Positions 1-11,574 of a stretch of DNA of 64,000 nt are shown piece after piece. Source of the stretch: Agelaius tricolor (taxonomy: Eukaryota; Chordata; Aves; Passeriformes; Icteridae). The stretch covers positions 1,054,001-1,118,000 of the forward strand of contig JALJCS010000016.1 of assembly GCA_023055355.1 (NCBI GenBank). Direction: 5' to 3'. Both the position numbers and the translations under genes were made by a program. Position 1 is the first letter of the stretch; each line of letters begins with the position of its first letter. The notes beneath the pieces are model-generated. The model did not search any database. It saw only the letters and a program-made list of their open reading frames with translations, and was not told the origin of the DNA.

Positions 1-159
1 GGAAGCGGAGCCGCGGAACGCCGCTCCAAAGGAACAGAGAGCAGGTTGGACCTCGGAGGTCTCAGAGTGGGCTGGGTTGGGAAAAACCACCACGAATCCC
101 AAAAAATACCAGTGGGGGAGTGCCAGGCACTGGTGGGGTGTGGCGGCAGCTCTGGGGAT

Positions 160-470
160 GGCATTGTCCCACCAGGGACATTCCATTGTCCCACCAGGGA
201 CATTCCAATGTCCCACCAAGGGCATTCCAATGTCCCACCAAGGGCATTCCATTGTCCCACCAGGGACATGCCATTGTCCCACCAGGAATGGGCACCGCCC
301 CACCAAAATCCCACCAGGGACATGCCATTGTCCCTCCAAGGAGATGCCACCATCCCACAAGGGACATGCAATTATCCCACTGGGGACACGTCATTGTCAC
401 ACCAAGGCCATGCCATTGTCCCACCAAGGTTGTGCCATTGTCCCACCCAGGCCATGCCCTTTTCCCCCTC
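160..470. repeat. About 20-bp minisatellite
   Basis: Units of the type CATTGTCCCACCAGGGACAT with TCCAATGTCCCACCAAGGGC variants, about fourteen copies. Intergenic. Confidence 0.92.
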
Positions 471-479
471 TCCAGAGCC

Positions 480-1330
480 ATTCCAAACCCCCCTGGATGT
501 GTCTCCCTGTGTCACCTGCCCTGGGTGACCCTGCCTGGGCAGAGGTCGCTTCCAACCCCACCTATTCCAGGATTTTGGGATCCCATCCCTCCCAGGAATG
601 AGGAACTGCTCAGCTGAGAGTCACTGGTGTCCCCTGGTCTGAGGGGGTGGCACTGCCACCTTCAGCCAGGGACACGTGGGGTGACTTCCCACCACCCCAT
701 CCCGATCCAAGCCCTGGAGAAGATTCCCAGCCAGCCTCGTGTCCCCAAAGCCACCCTGGGGGTGACAGTGGCATTGCTCCTGCTCTAATTAATGACGAGC
801 CCCTCCCTTAACGAGCACCTTTGGAAATGATGGGAGCGCTTTGCCCGTCACCGACGCTCGGAGAGAGATCTTGGAATGAACAAAATATTCCTGTGATCTT
901 CTCCCTGACAGGCTGGAAGCAAAAATATTTAGTGAGGAACTCCGATATCCTGAATAATTCAGGAGGCTGCAAACCCCTTGATCATCCCGCTGACTCTGGG
1001 AACAAAATAGTCGGGATTTGTGCATCCAAAGCGGAGATAAAAACGCCAGGAGAAGAAAGAGGAGAAGAAAGAGGTTGAAAATTAAATTAAAAAAAGCTGA
1101 TTAAAAACGCAGCCATGCCGGAAGGAGGCCTGGGGAGCTGTTCCTTGAAGCCACAGGTGTCCCACTATCCCGGTTTTATCCATGGGAATACAGAGGAGGG
1201 ATCCTGGGGAGCAGCTTCCCTGCCAGTTCTCTGGGATGCAGCGGGAGATGAAGCTGGAGGGACCCCTGGAGTGGCTGTGCCTAGGACAGGGCTCTGAGGC
1301 AGCACCTCCTCAGAGAAAGCCCAGGTGCTT
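480..1330. other. Unique intergenic sequence, no gene recognised
   Basis: No coding frame with recognisable protein. 785-1110 is AT-richer and complex (ctaattaatgacgagc, aaaatatttagtgagg) and could be conserved non-coding sequence; this cannot be judged without alignment. Confidence 0.5.
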
Positions 1331-1334
1331 TGGT

Positions 1335-1735
1335 GGCATCTGAGGGGACAAGGGACAGGACACAGGGAATGGCTTCCACTACCAGAGGGCAGGCATGGAT
1401 GGGATATTGGGAAGGAATTGTTCCCTGGGAGGGTGGCGAGGAGCTGGGATGGAATTCCCAGAGCAGCTGTGGCTGCCCCTGGATCTCTGGAATGTCCCAG
1501 GCCAGGTTGGACAGGGCTTGGAGCACCCTGGGACAGTGGAAGGTGTCCCTGCCATGGCAGGTGTAGCGTGGGATGGGATAATGGGATGGGATGGGATGGG
1601 ATGGGATGGGATGGGATGGGATAATGGGATGGGATGGGATGGGATGGGATGGGATGGGATGGGATGGGATGGGATGGGATGGGATGGGATGGGATTTGAG
1701 GTCCTTTCCCGCCCAAACCATTCCAGGATTTTCTG
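1335..1735 (+). mobile_element. CR1 LINE 3' end with internal (GGGAT)n expansion
   Basis: CR1 motifs in order: ggacaggacacagggaatgg, cagctgtggctgcccctgga, cagtggaaggtgtccctgcc. A pure ATGGG tract follows (1571-1695), then the CR1 end ggtcctttcccgcccaaacc. Confidence 0.85.
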
Positions 1736-1879
1736 CGTCCATGCTCGTGGGCGCGCACCAGGAACGCGCCAGCAGGGGGCGCCCGAGAGCGCCGAGCCGA
1801 ACCCGGCCGAGAGCAGCCGAGAGGAGCCGAACTTGGCCGAACCCGGCCGAGAGGAGCCGAGCTCAGACGAACCCAGAGG

Positions 1880-2045
1880 GATGGAGGGATGGAGGATGGA
1901 GGATGGAGGATGAAGGGATGAAGAGTTGGAGGGATGGAATTTTGGAGGAATGGGAGGTAGGAGGGATGGAAAGATGGAGGGATGGCAGTTTGGAGGGATG
2001 GGAGAATGGGAGGCTGGAAGCATGGAGGGTTGAAGGGACGGAGGA
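1880..2045. repeat. GGAGGATGGA-type repeat
   Basis: Degenerate 8-11 bp purine-rich units. A GC-rich run of GCCGAGAGGAGCCGA units precedes it at 1795-1870. Confidence 0.8.
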
Positions 2046-3130
2046 TGAAGCGGTGCTAGAGGAGCCCTGGCTGCACCTCCCACCTTCCACTGATTCACTT
2101 CCACACTAAATCCCTGCATCCCATTGGGCAGGGAATGCCAGTGCCACCATCCCACAGAGAGCATGGCCCAACCCAAGCACACACCTTCCCATCCCCACAG
2201 GCCAAACTGGGATGAGCACAGGGATCTTTGGACACCAATCCCTGTCCCTGGGAGCTCCAGCAGCCCCGGAGCCACTGGCACTGCTTTATTTTTAATATTT
2301 AATGGGATAAAAGGCTGGAATTGCTTTTAAGCTTAAATTGCTTTCCCCTTTTTATCTTTAAAAACCACAGCGTGCAGTTTTTGGAGGTTATTTTTTTGGG
2401 GGGGGAAGTTTGTCCTAATGATCCCTGGTAGCCATTAGGTCGGGAATCAGGCACTTTCAAAGGGATCCATTAAATATTTCATTCCTCGCTACCATTCCTT
2501 TGGTTTTGATCTCCATTCCCATTGATTAAAGACACTGACGGCTCCATTTTGATTAAATCCTAAATCAAAACTCACCCGAAAAAACTGCCAGAGCTGACGT
2601 TTATGGAGTTCAGTAAACTTGGTGGAAGAACAGGAGTGCGAGCTGGAAAAAATCCATAAAATCCCTTTCCAAACAAACATCAGTTGACAGCAAACAGATG
2701 GATCCGAGGCTCTTATTCCAAACTGGAAAAATTAAGAGTTGGCAGGTCCTGGGGAAAAAAAAAAAAAGAAAAAAAAAAAAAAAGGAGTTACAAAACATCT
2801 TAAAGTTTTCCCCTTCATATCCTGGTGTTGCTCTGGGCACGGGTTCAATATTTTCCTAGGCTACTGCACGGAAAAGGGGCTGGATACAGGGAAGCAGCTG
2901 GCATGGGAGGCCTTGGAATTCCTGGGAAGATTGATGGGAAGCAGAGCTGGCAGCATCCCGAGGATCCGGCCCCGCTCTCAGCCCAGCCCCGCGGCACAGC
3001 CATCTCCAAAGGGGCAGGAAAAGTGTGGAAATGCAGGGATTTTCCTGGATTTGTTGGCTTGCCCCGGGATAATGTTAAGGGAATGTTCTTGGGAAGGTGC
3101 AGCCATGGAAAACTCAACCTCTGGCTCTGC
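2046..3130. other. Intergenic, no gene recognised
   Basis: Mostly unique. A plus-strand A-rich run lies at 2755-2783; it could be an old retroposon tail. Confidence 0.5.
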
Positions 3131-3134
3131 TCCA

Positions 3135-3420
3135 GGAGGGGAATGTGAGGGGCACCAGTCCCGTCCATCCTGGAACATTCCAGGGATCCAGGGGCAGCCA
3201 CAGATTCTCTGGAATGCCATCCCAGCCCTTCCTCTCCCTCCCACTCCCGGCCAGGAATTCCTTCCCAAAATCCCCACCCAAATCCCCCCTTTTCCAATCT
3301 GAAGCCATTCCCTGTGTCCTGTCCCTCCATCCCTCATCCCAAGTTCCTCATCCACCTCTCCCAGAGCCCCTTGGAAGCTGCTCCAAGGTCTCCCTGGATC
3401 CTTCCCTTCTCCAGGATGGA
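3135..3420 (-). mobile_element. CR1 LINE fragment
   Basis: Antisense CR1: atccaggggcagccacagat, ggaattccttcccaaaatcc, ccctgtgtcctgtccctcca. Confidence 0.8.
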
Positions 3421-5655
3421 AAATCCCATTTTTTCATCAGAAGTGCCACCATTATTCCATGTTTAATGAATCCTTGGGATTCTGGGCTATCCTGAGGGAT
3501 CCTCACAGATCCAAAGGAAATCCAGGATATTCCTCAGCTCTTGAAGGGATATTTTAAAATACAGGGTCAAGCAGAGGAGGAAAAATGAGGTTCCTTCCCA
3601 AAAGTGACAATATGGGAGTGGCCCCAAGAATTCCAGAGGGACCAAGTGGGAATGGCTCCATTCCTGCCTGGAATGCTCCTGGAGCCTGCCTGTGAATGCC
3701 TTGGTCTTCCCAGGCACGGAAAAATTCCAGCCCCAAGCCCACCCTGCACTCGAATCCAATTATCCACCCAAGAGCGGAAAATCACAGATGGCTCTGCTGG
3801 ATTTTCTGAAGGAGCTCTGCTCCAGAGGCATTATCCACGGCACTGCAACCAACACGGGCACTCCAAATGGCAGCAGCTGGAAAAATCCAGGAACTCTCAT
3901 CTCCGGGCTAAAAATCCCAGACATGAGAGAGTTCCTGGAAATTCCTCCTTGCATGGGAGAGGGAGGGAACAGCGGAGCTGGGAGCTCAGGGGATCAGCCT
4001 TGTCCAGAGCATCCCGCTGATGCCGAGAGCCCGATGAAAACCCCATGGAAAAATCCAGAGGAAAAATCCCAATGAAGAAATCCCAAGGAAAAATCATGAG
4101 GGAAAAAAACCTGAGGAAAGAATCCAGAGGAAAAATCCAGAGAAAGAAATCCTGAGGAAGAAATCTTGATGAAGAAATTCCAAGGAAAAATCATGAGGGA
4201 AAAACCTGAGGAAAAAACCCAGAGGAAAAATCCAGAGGAAGAAATCCAGAGGAAGAAATCCTGAGAAAAAAAATCCAGAGGGAAAACCCCTCCAGCCTTG
4301 CACCAATTCCAACGGGAATGATCCACAGCTCCATGACTGGGAAGCTGGAAGGGAATTTGGGAACACCTGGAGAGGGTGGAATGCTGGAGGATGCGGGATG
4401 GATTGGAGGTAGATCTGAACTTATTCCTGTCCTAATATCCCTGGGATAGGAGGAGGAAAAATCCTGGAATCCCGGGGGGGGTTTAGGTTGGAAAATCCCT
4501 TTATGGTCATCGGCTCCAACCATTCCCCCAGCAGCAATTCCGGGGTTTATTTCCATGCCACATCCAGGTTTTTCCTAAAGGAACAAATTCCCAGCGGGTC
4601 TCACCTGTAAATCCATGGCAGGAGCTGGACCCAAACCCATTCCTGTGTTAATATCTCTGGGAAAAGCAGGGATCTCTGCCGCCGAGCAGGAAGAGCTGAT
4701 CCATAAATATCAGGTCCCTTCCCAAGGGAATGGCACCCAGGGGGTGTTCCCATCCCATTCCCACCCTCCTGATCCCGTTATCCTGCTCCTCATGCCTGGA
4801 ATAAGAGGAGTTTGGCAGCTGGCTCCGGATCCGGGGCTGGCGGGGAATTTTGGACCTTTGGAGCTCTTTGCTTCCCGGGGTTCCTTCCCTGCTCCAGCAG
4901 CTGCCAGCCTGCCAGGAACAGAGGAGAGGTGCTAATCCCACTCCAGATTCCCGCAGAAATCCACAAAATCCCATCGCTTCACACTGAGCTCATTTGTCCC
5001 CTTCCCAAGTTTCCTGGAGAAGGAAAACACCGACTCTTATTCCCGCTATAAATAACCCCCAGGCTGCTGGGAAACTTGGAATTCCGGCTTTTGGGAACAG
5101 TCACGGGGGTTGGGTGTTTATGAAGGGAATTCCTGGCGTGTTCCAGGCTGGATTTGTGGATTGTCACTTGCTGCCATCCCTAAAAAATGGCTTTTCCCCT
5201 TTTTTTTTCCAGTCCAGCAGCCAGCAGAGGTCGGTCTGTGGATCCCAGACGTTGGCAGTGACAGCTCCAGGCGCCTCAGGGTGCTAATCCACAGGGAAAG
5301 TTTTTTCCAGCCGATCTTTCTGGCGCTGGAAAAGGAAGGCCCTTCCCTCTCCTCGTGCCGGTCACTGCTCCCGAGTGTCAACAGGACAAATTTAGCCCCG
5401 GCTCAAGTCCCAGGGCACAAATCCAACCCCGGAGCTGCTGCTCCAGCCATGGCCCTGTGGGATCACTGCGGCTCCAGCCGGGAGGGATTGGGATCCACTG
5501 GGATCGGGTGGATTTGGGAGATGGAGGTTTGGGTTCTGTGTCACTTTTCACACTGCAGGGAGGAGCAAGTTCCTTCCACTGAGGGTGGGGAGGCCCTGGC
5601 ACAGCTTTTCCAAGGAAATCATGGATGTGCCATCCTTGGAAGTGCCCCAAGAGGA
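3421..5655. other. Intergenic, no gene recognised
   Basis: Unique sequence except a purine-rich repeat at 4040-4290 (AAATCCAGAGGAAGAAATCC type) and a short antisense CR1 end at about 4450-4535 (taggttggaaaatcccttta, tccaaccattcccccagc). Confidence 0.5.
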
Positions 5656-5659
5656 AAAA

Positions 5660-6008
5660 TCTGGGGAAGGGAAAGGGAAAGGGAAAGGGAAAGGGAAAGG
5701 GAAAGGGAAAGGGGAAGGGAAGGGAAAGGAAAGGAAAGGAAAGGAAAGGAAAGGAAAGGAAAGGAAAGGAAAGGAAAGGAAAGGAAAGGAAAGGAAAGGA
5801 AAGGAAAGGAAAGGAAAGGAAAGGAAAGGAAAGGAAAGGAAAGGAAAGGAAAGGAAAGGAAAGGAAAGGAAAGGAAAGGAAAGGAAAGGAAAGGAAAGGA
5901 AAGGAAAGGAAAGGAAAGGAAAGGAAAGGAAAGGAAAGGAAAGGAAAAAAAGGAGAGATAGAAAGGGGGAAAGGAAGGAAGGGAAAAGAAGAAAGGGAAA
6001 GGGAAAAA
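5660..6008. repeat. 350-bp purine tract, (GGGAAA)n then (GGAAA)n
   Basis: About nine GGGAAA units then some forty-five GGAAA units with hardly any pyrimidine on the plus strand from 5661 to 6008. Confidence 0.97.
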
Positions 6009-6077
6009 ATCATCCTGAGCAAGAAACCACCAAAAAATTACCAACCCCACCTGAGCACAACCATCCCGTCCTGAGAG

Positions 6078-6262
6078 GGATGTTTTACCCCACAATCCAT
6101 CCCCATTCCCTACCTGCTCCCCAATCCTGCCGTTCCCATCCTGTTTTACCCCACAATCCATCCCCATTCCCTACCTGCCCCCCAATCCAGGCCGTTCCCA
6201 TCCTGTTTTACCCCACAATCCATCCCCATTCCCTACCTGCTCCCCAATCCTGCCGTTCCCTC
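6078..6262. repeat. Three tandem copies of about 60 bp
   Basis: Unit contains TTTTACCCCACAATCCATCC, CCATTCCCTACCTGC and CCGTTCCCATCCTG; three near-identical copies. Confidence 0.93.
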
Positions 6263-6264
6263 CG

Positions 6265-8370
6265 AGCATTCCCGCTGCTCCATAAATTACCCGCTGACAG
6301 CTTTAATTTGTGCAAACGAGGCCTGGGCTGCTGCTGGCAGCCGCTGCTCTAATAAGGTCAATATATATTCATGGATGTGCCAGGGAGCAGGGAAAAGCGG
6401 GAATGCGGCTCCAGAGTGGGAACGAGGGAAAGCTGCGGCTCCTCGGGGCTCTTGGCTCATCAGCCATGCATGGCAGGAGCGGGGCTGGGATTGCGCTCCG
6501 GCGCTGGCAGGGAGCAGGGAATGCTTTCATTCCCTGCCAGTCCCGGGGAGCTGATGCTCCCCGAGCGCTGGAGGGGTTGGTTGGTTGGTTGGTTCCTGTT
6601 TTGGGGTTTTTTTTTTTTTTTTTAATGGATTTTTTCGGGGTTTGTGGTTGACCATTGGAAGGTGAGTTCCTGCTGAGAGAAGCTCCAGGGAGATGAGAGA
6701 CACTTCCAGAACCTTCCAGGAGAGCTGGAAAGGGGTTTGGGATAAGGGGTGGAGGGACAGGACACAGGGAATGGCGTCCACAGCCAGAGGGCAGGGAGAG
6801 ATGGATATTGGGGAGGAATTGTTCCCTGGGAAGGAATGGAATTCCCAGAGAAGCTGTGGCTGCCCCTGGAACCCCGGAATGTCAGAGGCCAGGCTGGAGC
6901 AGGAGGAGCAGCTTTTCCTTTGGAATCTGAGTGGCCACTCCATGGGATGCAGGACAGGGCAGGAGCCGCATCCCAGGATCCTGGAGGAGCAGGAGGAGCC
7001 ACCCACGGGCTCCAGGAGTTTTTCCAGTCTTGGGATCCCACAGGAATTCTGGCCTCCTGCCAGCCCCTTCCCACCCTGGCAAACCGCAGCAGCTGGCCCC
7101 GGGATTTTGGGAGCCTGAGCTTCCCTCTGGAGCCGCACGGATCTGCAGGGACATCCCAGGGGCTTGTCCAGCGTCCCTGCTCCCTTCCTGGGAATCCTTG
7201 GCTTTTCCAGGAGCCACTGAAGGGGCTGTGCCTCTCTCAGAGCGCCAGCACCGTGTCCCCTCCGTGGTGACATCCCTGAGCAGGGCCACACCTCCATCCC
7301 AGCCTCCCTGGCTCGGGATCATCCCAAATTCCTTTGTGCCTCCTGGATAGCTCATTCCCAGCTCCCGTGGCCGTTCCTGGGAGCGGATCTTTGGGAAAAG
7401 GGCCACGGGAGGAACCGGGGATGTTTGATCAGGCTCGTGTTGACTTTGGGAGCCGCTGAGCAAACACCAAGCGTGGGGAAATCCAACAAACACCGCTCCA
7501 GAGGCGCCGTAATCAGCTTAAAATCCAAGGATAATTACCCGAGCCCAAAGCTCCTGCATCCCAAAGCTCCGGCACCTGCCAGGCATTGGAATTAGCTGGG
7601 GAAGACAACCTTGGGAGCTGGGATCCGCCCCCAGCTCCTGAAACCAGGAATGGAAACAGCCCCAGGGGAAGGAGCCCTGGTGCTGCCCCAGTCCCGACAC
7701 AAATTCACTGAGGAAAAGCCCCTGGAGAGGCGGGACGGGATCAAATCCTGGATCAGAGCTCCCATTCACCTGGAAGGAATGGACGCCCAACAATCCCTGG
7801 ATTCCAGCAGGCGGTGGGGAAAAGCCCTGGAGTGATTTTCTCTTCCTACCAACAGCTCCAGGTCAAATCTGCTGCGTTTTCCTGGGACGTGGCCACTCCC
7901 AGGCACATCCCTGATTAACGTAACCGGGGCAGGTGGATCCAGCCGGCATTACCAGGCTTTTTTGGGATCGAATCAGGAGCGAGGGAAGGTGTCAGGAGCT
8001 GCTGGAATGTTCCCAAATTCAAAGTAATGAAACAGCTCCAGGCTGGTGAATTATTAAGGATTTTTCCCAGGTTTCTGATCTTTTATTCCCTTTATTAAAT
8101 GTGGAAGTCAGGGATCAGGGAGCTGCTTCCCTTCCTCCTGCTTTCCCAAAAGAGGCAGAGAGGAGGGAAAGGCAAATCCCGGGATGGGATGGGATGGGAT
8201 GGGATGGGATCGGATGGATGAGCCTGAGCATCCTATGGAGCATTTCCCAGGATTTGGAGGTGCTGGAGGGACACTCAGCTGGATTTTCCCACTGAATTTA
8301 TTTCTCCAAAGGAGGATCAACGTTTTAATCATGGAATTCTTTTGGGAAAGGTCCTTACAGCTCACCCCAT
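6265..8370. other. Intergenic, no gene; contains a CR1 fragment and small repeats
   Basis: A plus-strand CR1 copy lies at 6690-6905 (gaattcccagagaagctgtg). GGTT repeats and a T20 run are at 6574-6624 and a short (ATGGG)n at 8180-8210. 7430-8100 is unique and AT-richer. Confidence 0.55.
6690..6905 (+). mobile_element. CR1 LINE fragment
   Basis: Sense CR1: agggacaggacacagggaat, cagagaagctgtggctgccc. Confidence 0.8.
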
Positions 8371-9500
8371 CCCACCCTCTGAGGGACACCTTCCACTAAT
8401 CCAGGTTGCTCCAACCTGGCCTAGACCACTTCCAGGTGTTGGGACTATAATTCCAAGCTTAATTATCCTTTAAATAAAACAGGAATGTGACACTCCCACT
8501 CCCTGAGTGCTGCCAATCTTGTACCACATTCCCAAAACAAATCCTTCCCAACTTTAAAATCTTGGAGGAAAGCTGGATCCAATTGGAAGTGAAAATTAAT
8601 GGCAAATCCTTGGAACCACATGAAGAGTTCCTTGGAAAGCAGCTCAACATGGAAACAATCGGAAAAGCCTGGAATATAAATATTTGTCCTTCCTGGTGCC
8701 AGAGCAGCAGGAAAAATGAGGAGAGGTTGGCACGGGAGCTTTCCATAAACACCCGCTCCAAAGGCCGGCCTTGGATGCATGGAATTGTTGGTCAATTTTT
8801 CCATTTCCTTCATCCAAAGAGAATTAAACATGCAGGAGATGCCAGGAGCTGATGGGTTCTGAGGGAACGTTGCACAATGGAATGGGTAGGAAGCGGGAAG
8901 CTGTGGGAATATGGCTGGAAAAGGGCAGGGCCTCTGCAGGGTTAAAAATCCAGGCTTGGGAATCTGGGAATCAGCATGGCAGGAGCACGGGATGCTCCTG
9001 GACTGGAGGATTGGAACAGGCAGGGATTGGGATCACAATCCTGCTGCTCCCACGGCACTTCCCAGGCACCTTCCAAGGAAATTCCAGCATTTCCTTTCAT
9101 TTCATCCATTTTTTCCTTCAATTTGATCGCTTTTTTCCTGTCATTTGAACCCTTTTCCTTCCCTTTCCTCCCTGAAAAAATAGGAAAACAAACTGGCAAA
9201 TCCCTTCTCCTCAAGGCCTCCTTGTGTTCCTTTTTATCTTTTCCTAGGGTTTGTTTTTTTTTTTCTTTTCCTGGATTTCTATTTTCCTCTTCCAGTGTTT
9301 TAAACTGAAGGGAAACCTCAGGACAAAAGAAGGAAAGATCCATCTCGGAACACTTATGGAAATTTATCGTTAAAAGTGGATTTTAATTTGGGATTTCTGG
9401 CCCAGTTTGGTGGCTGCTCACAGCATTCCCGTTATCCAAGGGGGATGCAAATGGAATCCAATGGGAACAGGTGCTCCTGTGCATGGCAGAAGAGCTTCCT
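8371..9500. other. Short antisense CR1 end then unique intergenic sequence
   Basis: 8375-8445 resembles antisense CR1 (gacaccttccactaatccag, ccaggttgctccaacctgg). 8450-9500 is unique; short frames on both strands match no known protein. Confidence 0.5.
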
Positions 9501-9504
9501 TGGA

Positions 9505-9690
9505 CGTGGAGAATCCTGGAATGGCTTGGGTGGGAAGGGACCTTAAATCTCATCCCATTCCGTGGGCAGCAGCGGCGCCATTCCGAAGTATTTACGGAGC
9601 ATGCAATTCCATAACCTTGGGCAGGGACTCCTCCCACTATCCCAGGCTGCTCCAAGCCCCATCCAACCTGGACTTTCCAGGGATCCACCA
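9505..9690 (-). mobile_element. CR1 LINE fragment carrying a 50-bp insertion
   Basis: Antisense CR1 (gaatcctggaatggcttggg, aagggaccttaaatctcatc, tcccactatcccaggctgct) interrupted at about 9571-9623 by a block flanked by GGGCAG on both sides. Confidence 0.75.
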
Positions 9691-10384
9691 CAGGAAGAAC
9701 AGCACTCTGGAGCAACTCCAACAATGCCGGGAGACCCCGGCTCCTCCGGAAGCTGTTTTCCATGGATAACACCTGCTTCAGCACTTGGCTCTGGTGGATT
9801 CCCACTTTTTTTTACGGATTCAAGCTCAGGAACCCCACAGTGCAGCCGCCTCCCATTCCAACCCTGAGCGGAGCAACTGGGACCTTCCCTGGGAGCCGCC
9901 CGCTGTCCCCTCCATGAAAACCACTCCGTACCTTGGAAAAGCCCCGGATTCCTCAGATTGTTCTGATTTCCAGGAGGCAGCCGAGCCTCCGGACCCCGCG
10001 GCTCTGCAAACAGCGGCTCTTTCCCGGCGCTGTTTTCTCAGCCAATATTGACTCTGCTCCCAACACGGCTCCCATGGAGCCGGGCGCTCCCAGCGGGATC
10101 TGAGGAGCATCGGGACAAGGCGGAGATAGCGGCGCGTGATAACAGCCCCCATCCCACCGTTCCTGCCGTGGGATAGCGCTGGAATGCCGGTGGGAGAATC
10201 CCGTGGAAGCGGGGGAGGCAGCGCCGCTCCGGGCTTCCCCAGGCATCCCAAGGTTATGGAATTGTGTGCTCCGTAAACACTTCGGAATGGCGCCGCTGCC
10301 GCCTGTCACCTTGGGTGGCATTCCAAGGGTTTTGTGTGGGATGGGCCCCATTCCAAGGCTTCTGGTGCTTCCCAGCATTGTCGT

Positions 10385-10564
10385 GGAAGGAGGGAAGGGA
10401 GGGAGGGAGGGAGGGAGGGAGGGAGGGAGGGAGGGAGGAAGGAAGGAAGGAAGGAAGGAAGGAAGGAAGGAAGGAAGGAAGGAAGGAAGGAAGGAAGGAA
10501 GGAAGGAAGGAAGGAAGGAAGGAAGGAAGGAAGGAAGGAAGGAAGGAAGGAAGGAAGGAAGGAA
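10385..10564. repeat. (GGGA)n/(GGAA)n microsatellite
   Basis: About 50 bp of GGGA units then about 125 bp of perfect GGAA units, all purine on plus, ending directly at an antisense CR1 copy. Confidence 0.97.
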
Positions 10565-10569
10565 ATCTC

Positions 10570-10805
10570 CCAGTCTCCCACTATCCTGGCCTTGGACACT
10601 TCCAGGGATCCAGGGGCAGCCATGGCTTCTCTGGGAATTCCAGCCCAGCCCCTCCTCACCCTCCCAGCCAGGAATTCCTTCCCAGTATCCCATCCATCCC
10701 TGCCCTCTGGCACTGGGAAGCCATTCCCTGTGTCCTGTCCCTCCATCCCTTGTCCCAATCCCTCTCCAGCCTTCTCCAGCTTGGAAGGAAGCTGGAATTT
10801 TCCCA
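10570..10805 (-). mobile_element. CR1 LINE fragment
   Basis: Antisense CR1: ctcccactatcctggccttg, ccaggggcagccatggcttc, ctgtgtcctgtccctccatc. Confidence 0.82.
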
Positions 10806-11394
10806 TTTGCTCTCTGCCATTCCATAAATAACCAGATTCCGCCAAAAGTTGCTGCCTGCAGGAGCCTCTCCTTTATTCTCCCTCTGTTTCTCCTTTATTC
10901 TCCCTCTGTTTTCCCTCCCAAATTGTTCCCTAAGTGCCTTTATCCAATATTTATCCCCTCTGCCAGGAACAAAGCGTTGGAGACAGATAACGCGCCTCAT
11001 CCATTGTTCCTCCTGAATTCCAAATGCTGTTATTCAGGGAAAACATCGCTCCTTGCATCTTTTAGGCGCTCTTTGCTCTTGATCAGAGCCCAATTAAGCT
11101 CCTTTTCCCGGGAAAACAGCAGAGCTGGAGCATTCTCACCTGGAAAAAGGCTTCTGGGATGAGGATCGTCACTTGTCACGAGGATATGTTTGGGTATCCA
11201 AAGGGAAAATTGTGTGGATCATTCTCTGTCCCACTTTTCCCCTTCCATACAGCAGGAATTAAAGGTGAATGCTCTTCCTCCTTTTTTAATCTCCCAGTGC
11301 CCAAAAGGGAATTCCAAAAAAAAGAGGGAGAGTGAATTCCGACATGGACGGTGATAGGAGAAGGGGGAACGGTTTGAAATGGAAAAATGAGAGA

Positions 11395-11570
11395 TTTAGA
11401 TGGGATATCGGGAAGGAATTCCTGGCTGGGATGGAATTCCCAGAGAAGTTGTGGCTGCCCCTGGATCCCTGGAAGTGCCCAAGGCCAGGCTGGGACAGGA
11501 CTTGGAGCAGCCTGGGATAAGGAAAGGTGTCCCTGCCCTTCCAACCCCGACCATCCTGTGATTCCATGTC
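11395..11570 (+). mobile_element. CR1 LINE fragment
   Basis: Sense CR1: gatgggatatcgggaaggaa, agagaagttgtggctgcccc, ttggagcagcctgggataag. Confidence 0.8.
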
Positions 11571-11574
11571 TTTG

